Below, piece by piece: positions 16,231 through 24,710 of a stretch of 64,000 bases of DNA. Made by a program: the position numbers and the translations under genes. Location: the NCBI GenBank assembly GCA_943370385.1, contig CALRQT020000004.1, forward strand, positions 124,001 to 188,000. The letters are read 5' to 3'. Within the stretch, counting starts at the first letter, position 1, and each line of letters opens with the position of its first letter. The notes beneath the pieces were generated by a model. The model was not told where the DNA came from. It did no database searches and saw nothing but the letters and a program-made list of their open reading frames with translations. This DNA is from BAIKAL-G1 sp943370385 (GTDB lineage Bacteria > Cyanobacteriota > Cyanobacteriia > PCC-6307 > Cyanobiaceae).

Positions 16231-17124
16231 GTGCCCATTTCAGCTGCCATCCTCACCTTGGGATTGAGCGTGGTGCTCGTTCTCATTGGCCTTTGGGTTG
16301 GCCAGAACGTGAACCTCCTGCCCATCGATGCCAGTGCCAATGCGCCGGTGTACGACGAGCTCTTCCAGGTGCTCTTCAGCATTGGCACCAGCCTGCTGCT
16401 CGGCATTGTGGGTTTGCTGATCTATAGCTTAATTCGCTATCGCCGTGTCGCTGGTGACACCGGCGACGGCCTGGCGATCGAAGGCAACCTGCCCCTGGAA
16501 GTCTTCTGGACAGCGGTTCCAGCGATCGTCGTTCTGTTCATCGGCATCTACAGCTACGACATCTACGAACGCATGGGTGGCATGGCCCCCCTGAATGACC
16601 ATAGTGTTCATGCGATGCAGGCGTCCTCAGGTGCCTCCATGCCAGCCGGCATGGCCATGGAAGCGAGTGACGGTTCAGGCGGACCGGCCAGGATTTGGGC
16701 TGGCATCAGCCCAACGGGAGAGGGTTCAGCTGCGGTGAATGTGGATGTCACCGCCATGCAATTTGCCTTTATCTTTCGCTATCCAGACAGCGGCATCATT
16801 AGTGGCGAACTGCATGTGCCTGTTGGCCAGCCCGTGGCCCTCAACATGGAGGCCAAGGATGTGATTCATGCCTTCTGGGTGCCCCAGTTCCGGCTTAAGC
16901 AGGATGTGATCCCGGGCCAGCCAACCTTGCTGAGTTTTACGGCCACCAAGGCCGGCCGCTATCCGATCATTTGCGCCGAGCTTTGTGGTCCGTACCACGG
17001 CGGCATGCGATCGACGGTGGTGGTGGAAGATCCCGATGAATACTCCACCTGGGTGACCAAGAACAGCCCAGCCCCCTTGCCCGTTAGCGCTACCCCTGCC
17101 CCCTCGGCTCCGCTGCAGTCATGA
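16231..17124 (+). CDS. ctaC: Cytochrome c oxidase subunit II
   Basis: 297 residues with a GTG start. Predicted membrane helices lie at about 7-24, 47-69 and 93-110, followed by a Met/Gly/Ser-rich loop (about 113-165) and the periplasmic or lumenal cupredoxin domain. The binuclear CuA site is intact: His213 in VIHAFWVPQF, then C248-A-E-L-C252-G-P-Y-H256-G-G-M259. This identifies a cytochrome c or plastocyanin-type oxidase and not a quinol oxidase. The aromatic stretch before the copper domain reads MQFAFIFRYP and lacks the Trp usual there. The stop overlaps ctaD by 4 nt. Confidence 0.95.
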   Translation: MPISAAILTLGLSVVLVLIGLWVGQNVNLLPIDASANAPVYDELFQVLFSIGTSLLLGIVGLLIYSLIRYRRVAGDTGDGLAIEGNLPLEVFWTAVPAIVVLFIGIYSYDIYERMGGMAPLNDHSVHAMQASSGASMPAGMAMEASDGSGGPARIWAGISPTGEGSAAVNVDVTAMQFAFIFRYPDSGIISGELHVPVGQPVALNMEAKDVIHAFWVPQFRLKQDVIPGQPTLLSFTATKAGRYPIICAELCGPYHGGMRSTVVVEDPDEYSTWVTKNSPAPLPVSATPAPSAPLQS

Positions 17125-18773
17125 CCGCCACCCTCTCGCCGCCCACGGCCAGCCCGGAACCCCAGGCTCCCTTGCAGCCCCAGGGCTGGCTGCGCTACTT
17201 CAGCTTTAGTGTCGACCACAAGGTGATCGGCCTGCAATACCTGGTCTGTGGCTTCATCTTCTATTTCATTGGTGGTGCCCTCGCCGGCATGATCCGCACT
17301 GAGCTGCTCACGCCCCTGTCGGATTTCATGCCGCGGGAAACCTATAACGAGGTGCTTACCCTGCACGGCACGGTGATGATCTTCCTCTGGATCGTGCCGG
17401 TGGTGAATGGCGCCTTTGGTAATTACTTGATCCCCTTCTATGTAGGGGCCAGGGACATGGCCTTTCCCCGGCTTAATGCGGTGGCCTTCTGGTTGATTCC
17501 CCCGGCGGGCTTGCTGCTGATCAGCAGTTACTTCATCGGCAGCGCCTCCCAATCCGGCTGGACCGCCTATCCGCCTTTGAGCCTCACCACCCCGGCCACG
17601 GGCCAGGTGATCTGGATCCTCAGCGTCTTGCTGCTGGGCGGCAGCTCGATCTTTGGGGGCATCAACTTCATCGCCACGATCCTGAAGTTGCGCCGTCCTG
17701 GCCTGAAGATGCTGCAACTGCCGATGTTCTGCTGGGCGTTGCTAGGTACGAGCATCCTGGTGGTGCTCTCCACCCCGGTATTGGCCGGAACCCTGGTGCT
17801 GCTGAGCTTCGACATTATTGCCCACACCGGTTTCTTCAACCCGGCCCTAGGTGGTAACGCCGTGGTGTACCAACACCTCTTCTGGTTCTATTCCCACCCG
17901 GCGGTGTACATCATGGTGCTGCCGGCCTTTGGTTTGGTGAGCGAGATCCTGCCCGTGCATGCGCGTAAGCCCCTATTCGGTTACATCACCATGGTGTATT
18001 CGATCTTGGCGATCGTGGTGTTGGGCTTGGTGGTGTGGGCCCACCACATGTTCACCAGTGGCACCCCGCCGTGGATGCGCCTGTTTTTCACGATCGCCAC
18101 CTCCCTGATCGCCGTGCCGACCGGCATCAAGTTCTTCAACTGGTTGGCGACCCTCTGGGGCGGCAAGATCGCCCTGAACACGGCGATGCTGTTCTCCTGC
18201 GGCTTTATCTTTAATTTTGTTTTCGGGGGGATCACCGGCGTTGCCCTGGCCCAAGTGCCGTTCGATATCCACGTGCACGACACCTACTTCGTGGTGGCCC
18301 ACTTCCACTACATCGTCTATGGGGGCACGGTGTTTGTGATCTTCGGCTCGGTCTACCACTGGTATCCCAAGTTCACCGGTCGCATGGCCAATGAAAGCCT
18401 GGGCCGGCTCCATTTCCTGCTCACCTTCATCGGTTTCAACCTCTGCTTTGCCCCCCAGCACTGGCTGGGGCTCAACGGCATGCCGCGCCGGGTGGCCGAA
18501 TACGACCCCCAGTTCACCTTTATCAACCAGGTCAGCAGTGTGGGCGCCCTGCTGATGGCGATCAGCACCCTGCCCTTCCTGATCAACATGGTGTATTCCT
18601 CCTTTGCTGGCGAGAAGGCCGGTGACAACCCCTGGCGGGCCCTCACCCCGGAATGGCTGACCAGCTCGCCTCCGCCGGTGGAGAACTGGAAAGGTCCGGC
18701 CCCCTTGGTGACCCATCCCTACGGCTACGGCGTGGCTCCCGAGCCCCAGGCCGTCGGCGCCAGCTCCCCCTGA
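17121..18773 (+). CDS. ctaD: Cytochrome c oxidase subunit I
   Basis: 550 residues with about twelve membrane helices. The low-spin heme His is in EVLTLHGTVMIFLWIVPVVN. The CuB His and cross-linked Tyr region is FWFYSHPAVYIMVLPAFG, and two further CuB His lie in VVWAHHMFTSG. High-spin and low-spin heme ligands lie in HVHDTYFVVAHFHYIV. All metal ligands of an aa3-type heme-copper oxidase are visible, so the enzyme should reduce oxygen and pump protons in the respiratory chain. It overlaps ctaC by 4 nt and is followed 61 bp later by ctaE. Confidence 0.97.
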   Translation: MTATLSPPTASPEPQAPLQPQGWLRYFSFSVDHKVIGLQYLVCGFIFYFIGGALAGMIRTELLTPLSDFMPRETYNEVLTLHGTVMIFLWIVPVVNGAFGNYLIPFYVGARDMAFPRLNAVAFWLIPPAGLLLISSYFIGSASQSGWTAYPPLSLTTPATGQVIWILSVLLLGGSSIFGGINFIATILKLRRPGLKMLQLPMFCWALLGTSILVVLSTPVLAGTLVLLSFDIIAHTGFFNPALGGNAVVYQHLFWFYSHPAVYIMVLPAFGLVSEILPVHARKPLFGYITMVYSILAIVVLGLVVWAHHMFTSGTPPWMRLFFTIATSLIAVPTGIKFFNWLATLWGGKIALNTAMLFSCGFIFNFVFGGITGVALAQVPFDIHVHDTYFVVAHFHYIVYGGTVFVIFGSVYHWYPKFTGRMANESLGRLHFLLTFIGFNLCFAPQHWLGLNGMPRRVAEYDPQFTFINQVSSVGALLMAISTLPFLINMVYSSFAGEKAGDNPWRALTPEWLTSSPPPVENWKGPAPLVTHPYGYGVAPEPQAVGASSP

Positions 18774-18834
18774 ACCGGGGTTCGGGCCCCTCCCGTTGCC
18801 CCGCTTTGTTGACCATCCGCCCGATGCCTCCGCC

Positions 18835-19557
18835 ATGACCAGCTCCTCCTTCCCCAGTCCGATCAGCGCCAGTGGCGGGTCTCCGGCCCTGGCTGCTGGC
18901 CTGCCTGTTGCTGCGGCCGGGGCCGGGGACGTTGCCGTGTCCCTCCCTGGGGCTGGGGCTAGCCAGGACACCGAGACCAGTCACCACGCCGAGGCCGGCC
19001 ATGGGGCCGAGGAGGGCCATGGCGATTTCCGCCTGTTTGGCCTGGCCACCTTCCTGGTGGCCGATGGCATGACCTTCGCCGGTTTTTTTGCCGCCTATCT
19101 CACCTTCCGGGCCGTCAATCCCCTGGCTGAAGGCGGCAATTACGAGCTGGAGCTGGCCCTGCCCACCCTCAACACGATCTTGCTGCTGGTCAGCAGTGTC
19201 ACCTTCCACCGGGCCGCCAAGGCGATCCACCAGGACCGCACCCAGGCCTGTCGCAACTGGTTATTGGTGACGGCGGCCCTGGGTTTCACCTTCCTGGGCG
19301 GCCAGATGGTGGAGTACTTCAGTCTGCCGTTTGGCCTCACCGACAACCTGTTCGCCAGCACCTTCTACGCGATCACCGGCTTCCACGGTCTGCACGTGAC
19401 CCTGGGGGGCTTGATGATCCTGATTATCTGGTGGCAGAGCCGCCAAGGGGGCCGGGTCAACCGGGCCAACCTGTTTCCGCTGGAGGCCACCGAGCTCTAC
19501 TGGCATTTCGTCGATGGCATCTGGGTGTTGCTCTACGGAATTCTCTATCTGCTTTGA
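18835..19557 (+). CDS. ctaE: Cytochrome c oxidase subunit III
   Basis: 240 residues from the ATG of MTSSSFPSPISA. A poorly conserved Ala/Gly/His-rich N-terminus (about 60 residues, with HHAEAGHGAEEGHGD) precedes five helices, the short CoxC form with no first two helices. Family segments are FGLATFLVADGMTFAGFFAAYL, YAITGFHGLHVTLGGLMIL and ATELYWHFVDGIWVLLYGILY. It stabilises subunit I. It is the last gene of the ctaCDE operon, and no clear terminator follows in the 99 bp before the next gene. Confidence 0.94.
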   Translation: MTSSSFPSPISASGGSPALAAGLPVAAAGAGDVAVSLPGAGASQDTETSHHAEAGHGAEEGHGDFRLFGLATFLVADGMTFAGFFAAYLTFRAVNPLAEGGNYELELALPTLNTILLLVSSVTFHRAAKAIHQDRTQACRNWLLVTAALGFTFLGGQMVEYFSLPFGLTDNLFASTFYAITGFHGLHVTLGGLMILIIWWQSRQGGRVNRANLFPLEATELYWHFVDGIWVLLYGILYLL

Positions 19558-19656
19558 GGCGATTCATCCCGATTTCCTCTCAGCGGCCTCGATGCACTTG
19601 CCGCTTCCCCGTAGCAGCCGCAGAATCGCCCAAAGACTTGACGCGATCCAAGGCTG

Positions 19657-20109
19657 ATGGCTGAACCCCAGCATGTTTCTGGAAGCACGATGCTCGAAGG
19701 CAAGGCCCTGCTGGAGAAGGCCCGCTCCCTCAGCAATCGGCCCGAAGATCAGATTGCCCGGGCCTGTGGCTATGTGGGGCCCAGCGGACGGCTGCTCAAA
19801 AAAAGTTTTTACCGGGCCCTAGTGGTGGCCAAGGGCTACGCCCTGCCCTCCCAGTCCCCGGGCGGCGGCAAGTCGGGATCTGGCACCAAGGGACGCCAGG
19901 CCGAGTTCCGCACCCGCGTCCATGGCAATGGCAACCTGTTGATTGGCCATGCCTACACCCGGCGCATGGGTCTGGAGCCTGGCGCCGAATTCCGCATCGA
20001 AATCCACCAGGAAACGGGCGCGATCTGGTTGCTGCCGATTGATGCCGCCACCGCCGAGGCCCTCCAAGCAGGGGAAGCCGCGGAGGGGGGCCCCGGCGGA
20101 GAGGCTTGA
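19657..20109 (+). CDS. Cyanobacterial AbrB-like transcriptional regulator (cyAbrB)
   Basis: 150 residues, or 139 if the ATG at 19690 is used. The N-terminal part, MLEGKALLEKARSLSNRPE then IARACGYVGPSGRL, and the C-terminal AbrB-type swapped-hairpin segment TRVHGNGNLLIGHAYTRRMG match the cyAbrB family found in nearly all cyanobacteria. These proteins bind DNA and affect carbon/nitrogen balance genes. The usual C-terminal AbrB part reads GLEPGAEFRIEIHQETGAIWL, followed by a short Ala/Gly-rich tail. The gene stands alone and converges on the HdeD-like gene. Confidence 0.85.
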   Translation: MAEPQHVSGSTMLEGKALLEKARSLSNRPEDQIARACGYVGPSGRLLKKSFYRALVVAKGYALPSQSPGGGKSGSGTKGRQAEFRTRVHGNGNLLIGHAYTRRMGLEPGAEFRIEIHQETGAIWLLPIDAATAEALQAGEAAEGGPGGEA

Positions 20110-20202
20110 GGCCAGCTGCGCCGGAACGGGCCCTGGGTTAGGCCCCAATTTCCCTAGGGAGGCCTAGGAGCCAGCCGCCCAATCTTCCCGCCGTAGGGAG
20201 TT

Positions 20203-20805
20203 TCAGGAGGGTGGGGCCTGTTCGGAGTCCTGTTCTGGCCCATGGAAGCCGGCGCTGAACACCAGCAGGTCGACGCCGCTGAACAGGAAGCTGATCCCCA
20301 CCAGGATGCCGATCACCGACAGCAGGCCGGCTGGTTTCATCGACAGGATCAACAGGCCCAGCAGCAGGGTGACGAGCCCGTTGGCCAAACCCCAGCCCCA
20401 GCCCGCCTGACGGGTGTGGGAAAGGGACACGATGGCCGCCACCAGCCCTTCCACCAGGAAAACGATGCCGACCGCCGTGGCCAGGGCCGCCACCTGGGCC
20501 GCCGCCGGCAGGATGCCGGATTGGAATTGCTGCAGGATCCAGGCGCCGATCACCAGGAACAGGGTCGAGACCACCAGGCGCCAGAAGCAGTGCCAGCGGC
20601 CCAGGCGCCGGGAGCGGTTGAGGTTGTTGATCCAGCCGACGATGCCGCCCACCAGGAAGGCGATCGCCACGATCACGGTGATGCCAGCGGACGCCAGGAT
20701 TGGAAACAGCAGGGCCAGGGCCCCGAGCACCAGCATCAAGATGCCCTCGGCGATCGTGAAACTGCGCAGGGTGCCCAGCTCGAACCGGGCGCTGGTGTCA
20801 GCCAT
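20203..20805 (-). CDS. HdeD-family membrane protein (DUF308)
   Basis: 200 residues with six predicted membrane helices arranged as three hairpins. The sequence starts MADTSARFELGTLRSFTIAEG and contains LVLGALALLFPILASAGITV and LLLGLLILSMKPAGLLSVIG, the repeated Gly/Pro-rich helix pattern of the HdeD/DUF308 family. In enteric bacteria HdeD relates to acid stress, but the role in cyanobacteria is not known. The ATG at 20805 fits the family start. The open frame upstream to 21636 is Gly/Pro-rich antisense of the riboflavin synthase region and is not part of the protein. Confidence 0.85.
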   Translation of the reverse strand: MADTSARFELGTLRSFTIAEGILMLVLGALALLFPILASAGITVIVAIAFLVGGIVGWINNLNRSRRLGRWHCFWRLVVSTLFLVIGAWILQQFQSGILPAAAQVAALATAVGIVFLVEGLVAAIVSLSHTRQAGWGWGLANGLVTLLLGLLILSMKPAGLLSVIGILVGISFLFSGVDLLVFSAGFHGPEQDSEQAPPS

Positions 20806-20906
20806 GGGGGGCCTCAAGGAGCCAGAGTCCTCCGGACCGTAGTCATGGAGACAGTCGCTGTCAGCCGCGGGATCCGTGGGCTCCGGGACTTGGCCTGAGC
20901 GGTTTG

Positions 20907-21611
20907 TTAGGCCCAGCCCTGCTCCGCTAGCCATGTCGGGGTGATGGCTGGCCCGCTCGTGGCCTCGGAGCCTGGACGTGGGCTGCCGGCGCGGGGGCTG
21001 CCGGGGAGGGGGTTGGCGGAGCGCAGCAGTTGTTCGGTGTATTTGGCCAGCAGATCCGCCTCCAGGTTGACCAGGTCGCCCAGCTGCAGGTGGGCCAGGG
21101 TGCTGTGGCTCCAGCTGTGGGGAATCACGGCGATCCAGAACAGGGCGCCGTTCGGCTCGCAGCCCGCCACCGTGAGGCTGATGCCATTGACCGCCACACT
21201 CGCTTTTTCGCAGATGTAGCGGCCGTAGCTCGCCTCTTGCCAGCGCAGGGCCAGGTGCCAGGAGGCGCCGCGGGGCTCGATCGCCACCACCTCCGCCAGC
21301 CCATCGACGTGGCCACTCACCAGGTGGCCGCCGAGTCGATCGGCCAGGCGCAGGGCCGGCTCCAGGTTCACGGCACCCTGGCGGGCCGCCTTGGCCGCCA
21401 GGGTGGTGCGCCCCAGGGTTTCGCCGCTGACATCGGCGCGGAATCCCTGGGGGAATAGGGAGGCCACCGTCAGGCAGACCCCATCGACGCTGACACTGTC
21501 GCCCAGGGCCAGGCTGGCTGGATCCAGACCGGCGCCGGGGGCGATTCGCACCTCCACCCCGCCCGGCGAGCGCCCCAGTTTCCCCACGGCCTGCACCAGA
21601 CCGGTAAACAT
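20907..21611 (-). CDS. ribE: Riboflavin synthase, alpha subunit
   Basis: 234 residues. The two-fold repeated lumazine-binding domain is visible: MFTGLVQAVGKLG at the start, GDSVSVDGVCLTVAS in the first half, and CEKASVAVNGISLTVAG in the second. The family segment GGHLVSGHVDGLAEV is also present. The enzyme dismutates two 6,7-dimethyl-8-ribityllumazine molecules into riboflavin. A Pro/Arg/Gly-rich tail of about 35 residues (from NPLPGSPRAGSPRPG) extends beyond the usual length and looks unstructured. It is divergent from the DUF151 gene, with 55 bp between the starts. Confidence 0.94.
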   Translation of the reverse strand: MFTGLVQAVGKLGRSPGGVEVRIAPGAGLDPASLALGDSVSVDGVCLTVASLFPQGFRADVSGETLGRTTLAAKAARQGAVNLEPALRLADRLGGHLVSGHVDGLAEVVAIEPRGASWHLALRWQEASYGRYICEKASVAVNGISLTVAGCEPNGALFWIAVIPHSWSHSTLAHLQLGDLVNLEADLLAKYTEQLLRSANPLPGSPRAGSPRPGSEATSGPAITPTWLAEQGWA

Positions 21612-21666
21612 GCCCTGCCCCCGCACTGCTGGCCATAATCGGGCAGAGGGCTCGCCAGCAAGGTCC

Positions 21667-22278
21667 ATGGTCGAGATGAGCGTTGCCGGAATCGCCCTAG
21701 ATGCCGTCAGCCGCAGCCCGATCGTGCTGTTGCGGGATCCCTCTGGCCGCCGCCAGGTGCCGATCTGGATCGACCAGGCCCAGGCCCAAAACATCATGGC
21801 CGGCCTCACCGGCCAGACGCCGCCGCGGCCCCTCAGCCACGACCTGATGGTGTCCCTGCTGGAGCTGGGCGGCCTCAGCCTGGAGCGGGTGGTGATCAAC
21901 ACGATTGAAGAGAGCACCTTCCGGGCGGTGATGAAGCTCAGCACCGTGGACGGCGAGAGCAGCGAGCTCGATGCCCGCCCCAGTGATGCGATCGCCCTGG
22001 CCCTGCGCACCGGTAGTGGCATCTGGATGCTGGAGGAGGTGGTGGCCGATGCCTCGATTGCCGTTGATGCCGAGGCCGATGCCGAAGACCAGGCCGATTT
22101 CCGCCGCTTCCTCGATGGCACCAGCCCGGCCGAACTGATCCGCAACCTGGGCCGGGCCCGCCAGGACGCCACGCTGGAGCCTGAGGCAGAAGCTGAAGCC
22201 GAAGGGCAAGCCCCCGAAGACGGCGAGCCCGGCCCCGACCCTGGTGGATCGCCGGCCCCCCCCGATGCCGGCCCCTGA
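21667..22278 (+). CDS. Bifunctional nuclease family protein (DUF151)
   Basis: 203 residues from the ATG of MVEMSVAGIALDAVSR. The DUF151 core is clear: SPIVLLRDPSGRRQVPIWID, QAQNIMAGLTGQTPPRPLSHD, INTIEESTFRAVMKL and ELDARPSDAIALALRTG. Related plant and bacterial proteins were described as having DNase and RNase activity. A cellular role in cyanobacteria is unknown. After residue 165 the tail is acidic and Pro-rich (EPEAEAEAEGQAPEDGEPGP), probably disordered. The 3' end overlaps the start of the Fe-S reductase gene by about 14 nt in another frame. Confidence 0.87.
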   Translation: MVEMSVAGIALDAVSRSPIVLLRDPSGRRQVPIWIDQAQAQNIMAGLTGQTPPRPLSHDLMVSLLELGGLSLERVVINTIEESTFRAVMKLSTVDGESSELDARPSDAIALALRTGSGIWMLEEVVADASIAVDAEADAEDQADFRRFLDGTSPAELIRNLGRARQDATLEPEAEAEAEGQAPEDGEPGPDPGGSPAPPDAGP

Positions 22279-23506
22279 AGGACCGGACGCCCCTGGTCCT
22301 GGGGCGGATCCTGGGGGAACCAGCCCAGGTTCTGCCCTCTCCAGGTCAGGGCCAGGGGCCGACCAGGGCCAGCCACCGGCACGCCGGCCGTTTGGGCGCG
22401 GACCGGCCGTGTCCCTGTTCACCCTTGGCACCATGCGGGCCCTCGGCAGCGCAGACCAACTGGAGGCCGTGCTGGCGGCGGCCCTGGCGGCCGGGATCAA
22501 CCACATCGAAACGGCCCCGGCCTACGGGCCTGCCGAACGGTTCCTGGGCCAGGTCTTAGGCCAGCTAGGGCGCCGCAGTCCCGCCCGCCGGGCCGCCCTG
22601 GTGATCACCAGCAAGATCCTGCCGGGGCCTGACCTGGCCCAGGGCCAGGAGCAACTGCGCGCCAGCCTGGAACGCCTCGGCCTGGCCCGGCTCGACAACC
22701 TGGCCGTCCATGGGCTCAATACGCCAGAGCACCTGGATTGGGCCCTGCGCGGTGCGGGGGCGGAGTTGCTCGCCTGGGCCCTGGGCGAAGGGTTGGTGGG
22801 CCAGGTGGGCTTCAGCAGCCATGGCAGCAATGACCTGATCGCGGCGGCCCTGGCCAGCGAGCGCTTTGGCTTTTGCAGCTTGCATCTGCATTTGTTTGAT
22901 CGCCAGCGCCTGCCCCTGGCCCAGGCGGCCCTGGCGGCCGGGCTCGGCGTGTTGGCCATTTCGCCCGCCGACAAGGGCGGGCGGCTCTACGCACCGCCGC
23001 CCCAGCTGCTGGCCGACTGCCGCCCCTTTGCCCCCCTGGAGCTGGCCTATCGCTTCCTGATCGACCAGGGTCTCTCCAGCCTCACCCTCGGAGCCGCCTC
23101 GGCCTCCGACCTCGATTGGGCCCGCCAACTGGCCGGGGCCGCTGGCCCCCTCAGCCCCCAGGAGCGGGCCAGCCTCGACCAGCTCCTGGCGGCGGGCCGG
23201 CAGCGCCTGGGCGACGACTTCTGCGGCCAGTGCCCGGCTTGCCTGCCCTGCCCCAGCGCCGTGCCGATCCCGGCCCTGCTGCGCCTGCGCAACCTGGCGG
23301 TGGGCCATGGCCTCGAGGCCTTTGCCAGCGAGCGCTACAACCTGATCGGCCGGGCTGGCCACTGGTGGGAGCAGCTCGATGCCAGCGCCTGCAAGGCCTG
23401 TGGCGATTGCCTGCCGCGTTGTCCCAATGCACTGCCGATCCCCGATCTCTTGGCCGATACCCATCGGCGGCTGGCGGCGGCACCGCAGCGGAGGCTCTGG
23501 GGCTAG
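22265..23506 (+). CDS. Aldo/keto reductase fused to a two-cluster 4Fe-4S ferredoxin-type domain
   Basis: 413 residues from the ATG at 22265; a GTG at 22244 is also possible. A Pro/Gly-rich N-terminus (about 40 residues) precedes the TIM-barrel reductase domain, with INHIETAPAYGPAERFLGQV, ITSKILPGPD, LARLDNLAVHGLN and QVGFSSHGSNDLI. The C-terminal part carries two Cys motifs: CGQCPACLPC (C-x2-C-x2-C-x2-C) and CKACGDCLPRCP (C-x2-C-x2-C-x3-C). It belongs to the Fe-S aldo/keto reductases common in cyanobacteria and clostridia. The substrate is unknown. The clusters suggest a ferredoxin-linked electron path in place of, or alongside, NADPH. Confidence 0.86.
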   Translation: MPAPEGPDAPGPGADPGGTSPGSALSRSGPGADQGQPPARRPFGRGPAVSLFTLGTMRALGSADQLEAVLAAALAAGINHIETAPAYGPAERFLGQVLGQLGRRSPARRAALVITSKILPGPDLAQGQEQLRASLERLGLARLDNLAVHGLNTPEHLDWALRGAGAELLAWALGEGLVGQVGFSSHGSNDLIAAALASERFGFCSLHLHLFDRQRLPLAQAALAAGLGVLAISPADKGGRLYAPPPQLLADCRPFAPLELAYRFLIDQGLSSLTLGAASASDLDWARQLAGAAGPLSPQERASLDQLLAAGRQRLGDDFCGQCPACLPCPSAVPIPALLRLRNLAVGHGLEAFASERYNLIGRAGHWWEQLDASACKACGDCLPRCPNALPIPDLLADTHRRLAAAPQRRLWG

Positions 23507-23531
23507 GGCTGGCCGTCCCCTGGCGAGGGGA

Positions 23532-24701
23532 TCAGGCGCCGGCTTGGGTTGGGCCCTTTGGAGCCGCCTGGTCCCAGAGCGCTTGCCACTGGATTCGCTC
23601 CGGCTCGCTGAAGGGGGCCAGGCTGTTGCAGCGCTCCAGCACAGGCGGCGCTGGCAGCAGGAGCTCGGCGGTCGATTGGGGCCAGGCCTTGAGGGCAGGC
23701 GCTAACCGCTCCGCCGGCAAGGGGGGGACCCAACCCTTGGCCAGCAATCGGTTGAGCAGGGGCTCCTGCAGGATCTCCTCGAGCCAGGCCTGGGGCAGGG
23801 CCGCCGATCCGGCTGGGCGCAGCAGCAGGGACCAGATCAGGGGGGAGCCACTCTCGGGGAGCAGGGCCTGGAGGCGCGGGTCGCTGCGCAACAGGGGCAT
23901 GACCCGGCGGGCAGGCAAGACGGCGGCGTCTGCGTCCCCGGCCAGCAGCAGGTTGAGGCCGTTCGCCTCATCGCAGGCCAGGGCCTGATGGCGCAGACGC
24001 CTAACGGCCTCGACCAGCCTGAGGTCGTTCAGGACTTCGTCCGGGGGGGCTGGGCTGGGCTCGGCCTGGGCCAAAGAGTGGAGCTGAGCCCTGTCATGGG
24101 TTTGCAGCCGGCTCAAGGGCTGGGTGGGGGCTTGGGCTGGGTGGGGGGACGGGGCTGACGCCAGGTCCAGCTGGCGGAGCACCAGTTCGATCACCACCCG
24201 CGGACTTGAGGGGAGCACCAGCCGGCCCTTGAGGCTGGGATCGAGCAGCAGGGCCCAGCCCTCCTGGCGGCGCCGGGCCAGGTCCGGCCGGCTGCGCAGC
24301 ACCATCACCCAGGTGCTGAAGGCCCAGGGGAAGGCCAGTTCAGGGGCGCCTTCGCCTTGGAACAGGCGGCTGATGGGAGAGGCAAAGGGGGCCAGCTGGC
24401 CCAGCAGACCCGGCGCCCATAGGGGAGTGAGTTGGTCGACAGGGGTGTCCAGGGCCCAGCCATCGCTGAGTTGGACCAGGTCAGCGCCCGGTTTGCCCAG
24501 GGCGGCCAGTACTGCAGCGGGCGAGGGCAGCGGCCGGCCCTGCCAGGGCTTGGGCAAAGCCTTCAACCAGGCGTTAGGAAGCTCCCCGGGCCCATAGACC
24601 ACGTGGGGCTCGGCGCCTTTGCTGCAGCCGCCCAGCAGGGCCAGGCCGGCCAGGCCCCCCAGGCGCAGTAGCTGACGGCGGTGGAGCAGGGGCAAGGCCA
24701 T
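23532..24701 (-). CDS. Periplasmic substrate-binding lipoprotein (PotD/iron-type family)
   Basis: 389 residues with a twin-Arg-like start, HRRQLLRLGGLAGLALLGGC, which also forms a lipobox ending at Cys26. The mature part resembles type 2 periplasmic binding proteins: LVQLSDGWALDTPVDQLTPL, ELAFPWAFSTWVMVLRSRPD and LLLDPSLKGRLVLPSSPR (compare the spermidine/putrescine and Fe3+ families). A Pro/Ala-rich insert occurs near residues 183-225. No permease or ATPase gene lies next to it, so the transport partner is elsewhere or the protein works differently. It lies 9 bp downstream of cobT on the same strand. Confidence 0.78.
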   Translation of the reverse strand: MALPLLHRRQLLRLGGLAGLALLGGCSKGAEPHVVYGPGELPNAWLKALPKPWQGRPLPSPAAVLAALGKPGADLVQLSDGWALDTPVDQLTPLWAPGLLGQLAPFASPISRLFQGEGAPELAFPWAFSTWVMVLRSRPDLARRRQEGWALLLDPSLKGRLVLPSSPRVVIELVLRQLDLASAPSPHPAQAPTQPLSRLQTHDRAQLHSLAQAEPSPAPPDEVLNDLRLVEAVRRLRHQALACDEANGLNLLLAGDADAAVLPARRVMPLLRSDPRLQALLPESGSPLIWSLLLRPAGSAALPQAWLEEILQEPLLNRLLAKGWVPPLPAERLAPALKAWPQSTAELLLPAPPVLERCNSLAPFSEPERIQWQALWDQAAPKGPTQAGA

Positions 24702-24710
24702 GGCAAAACC

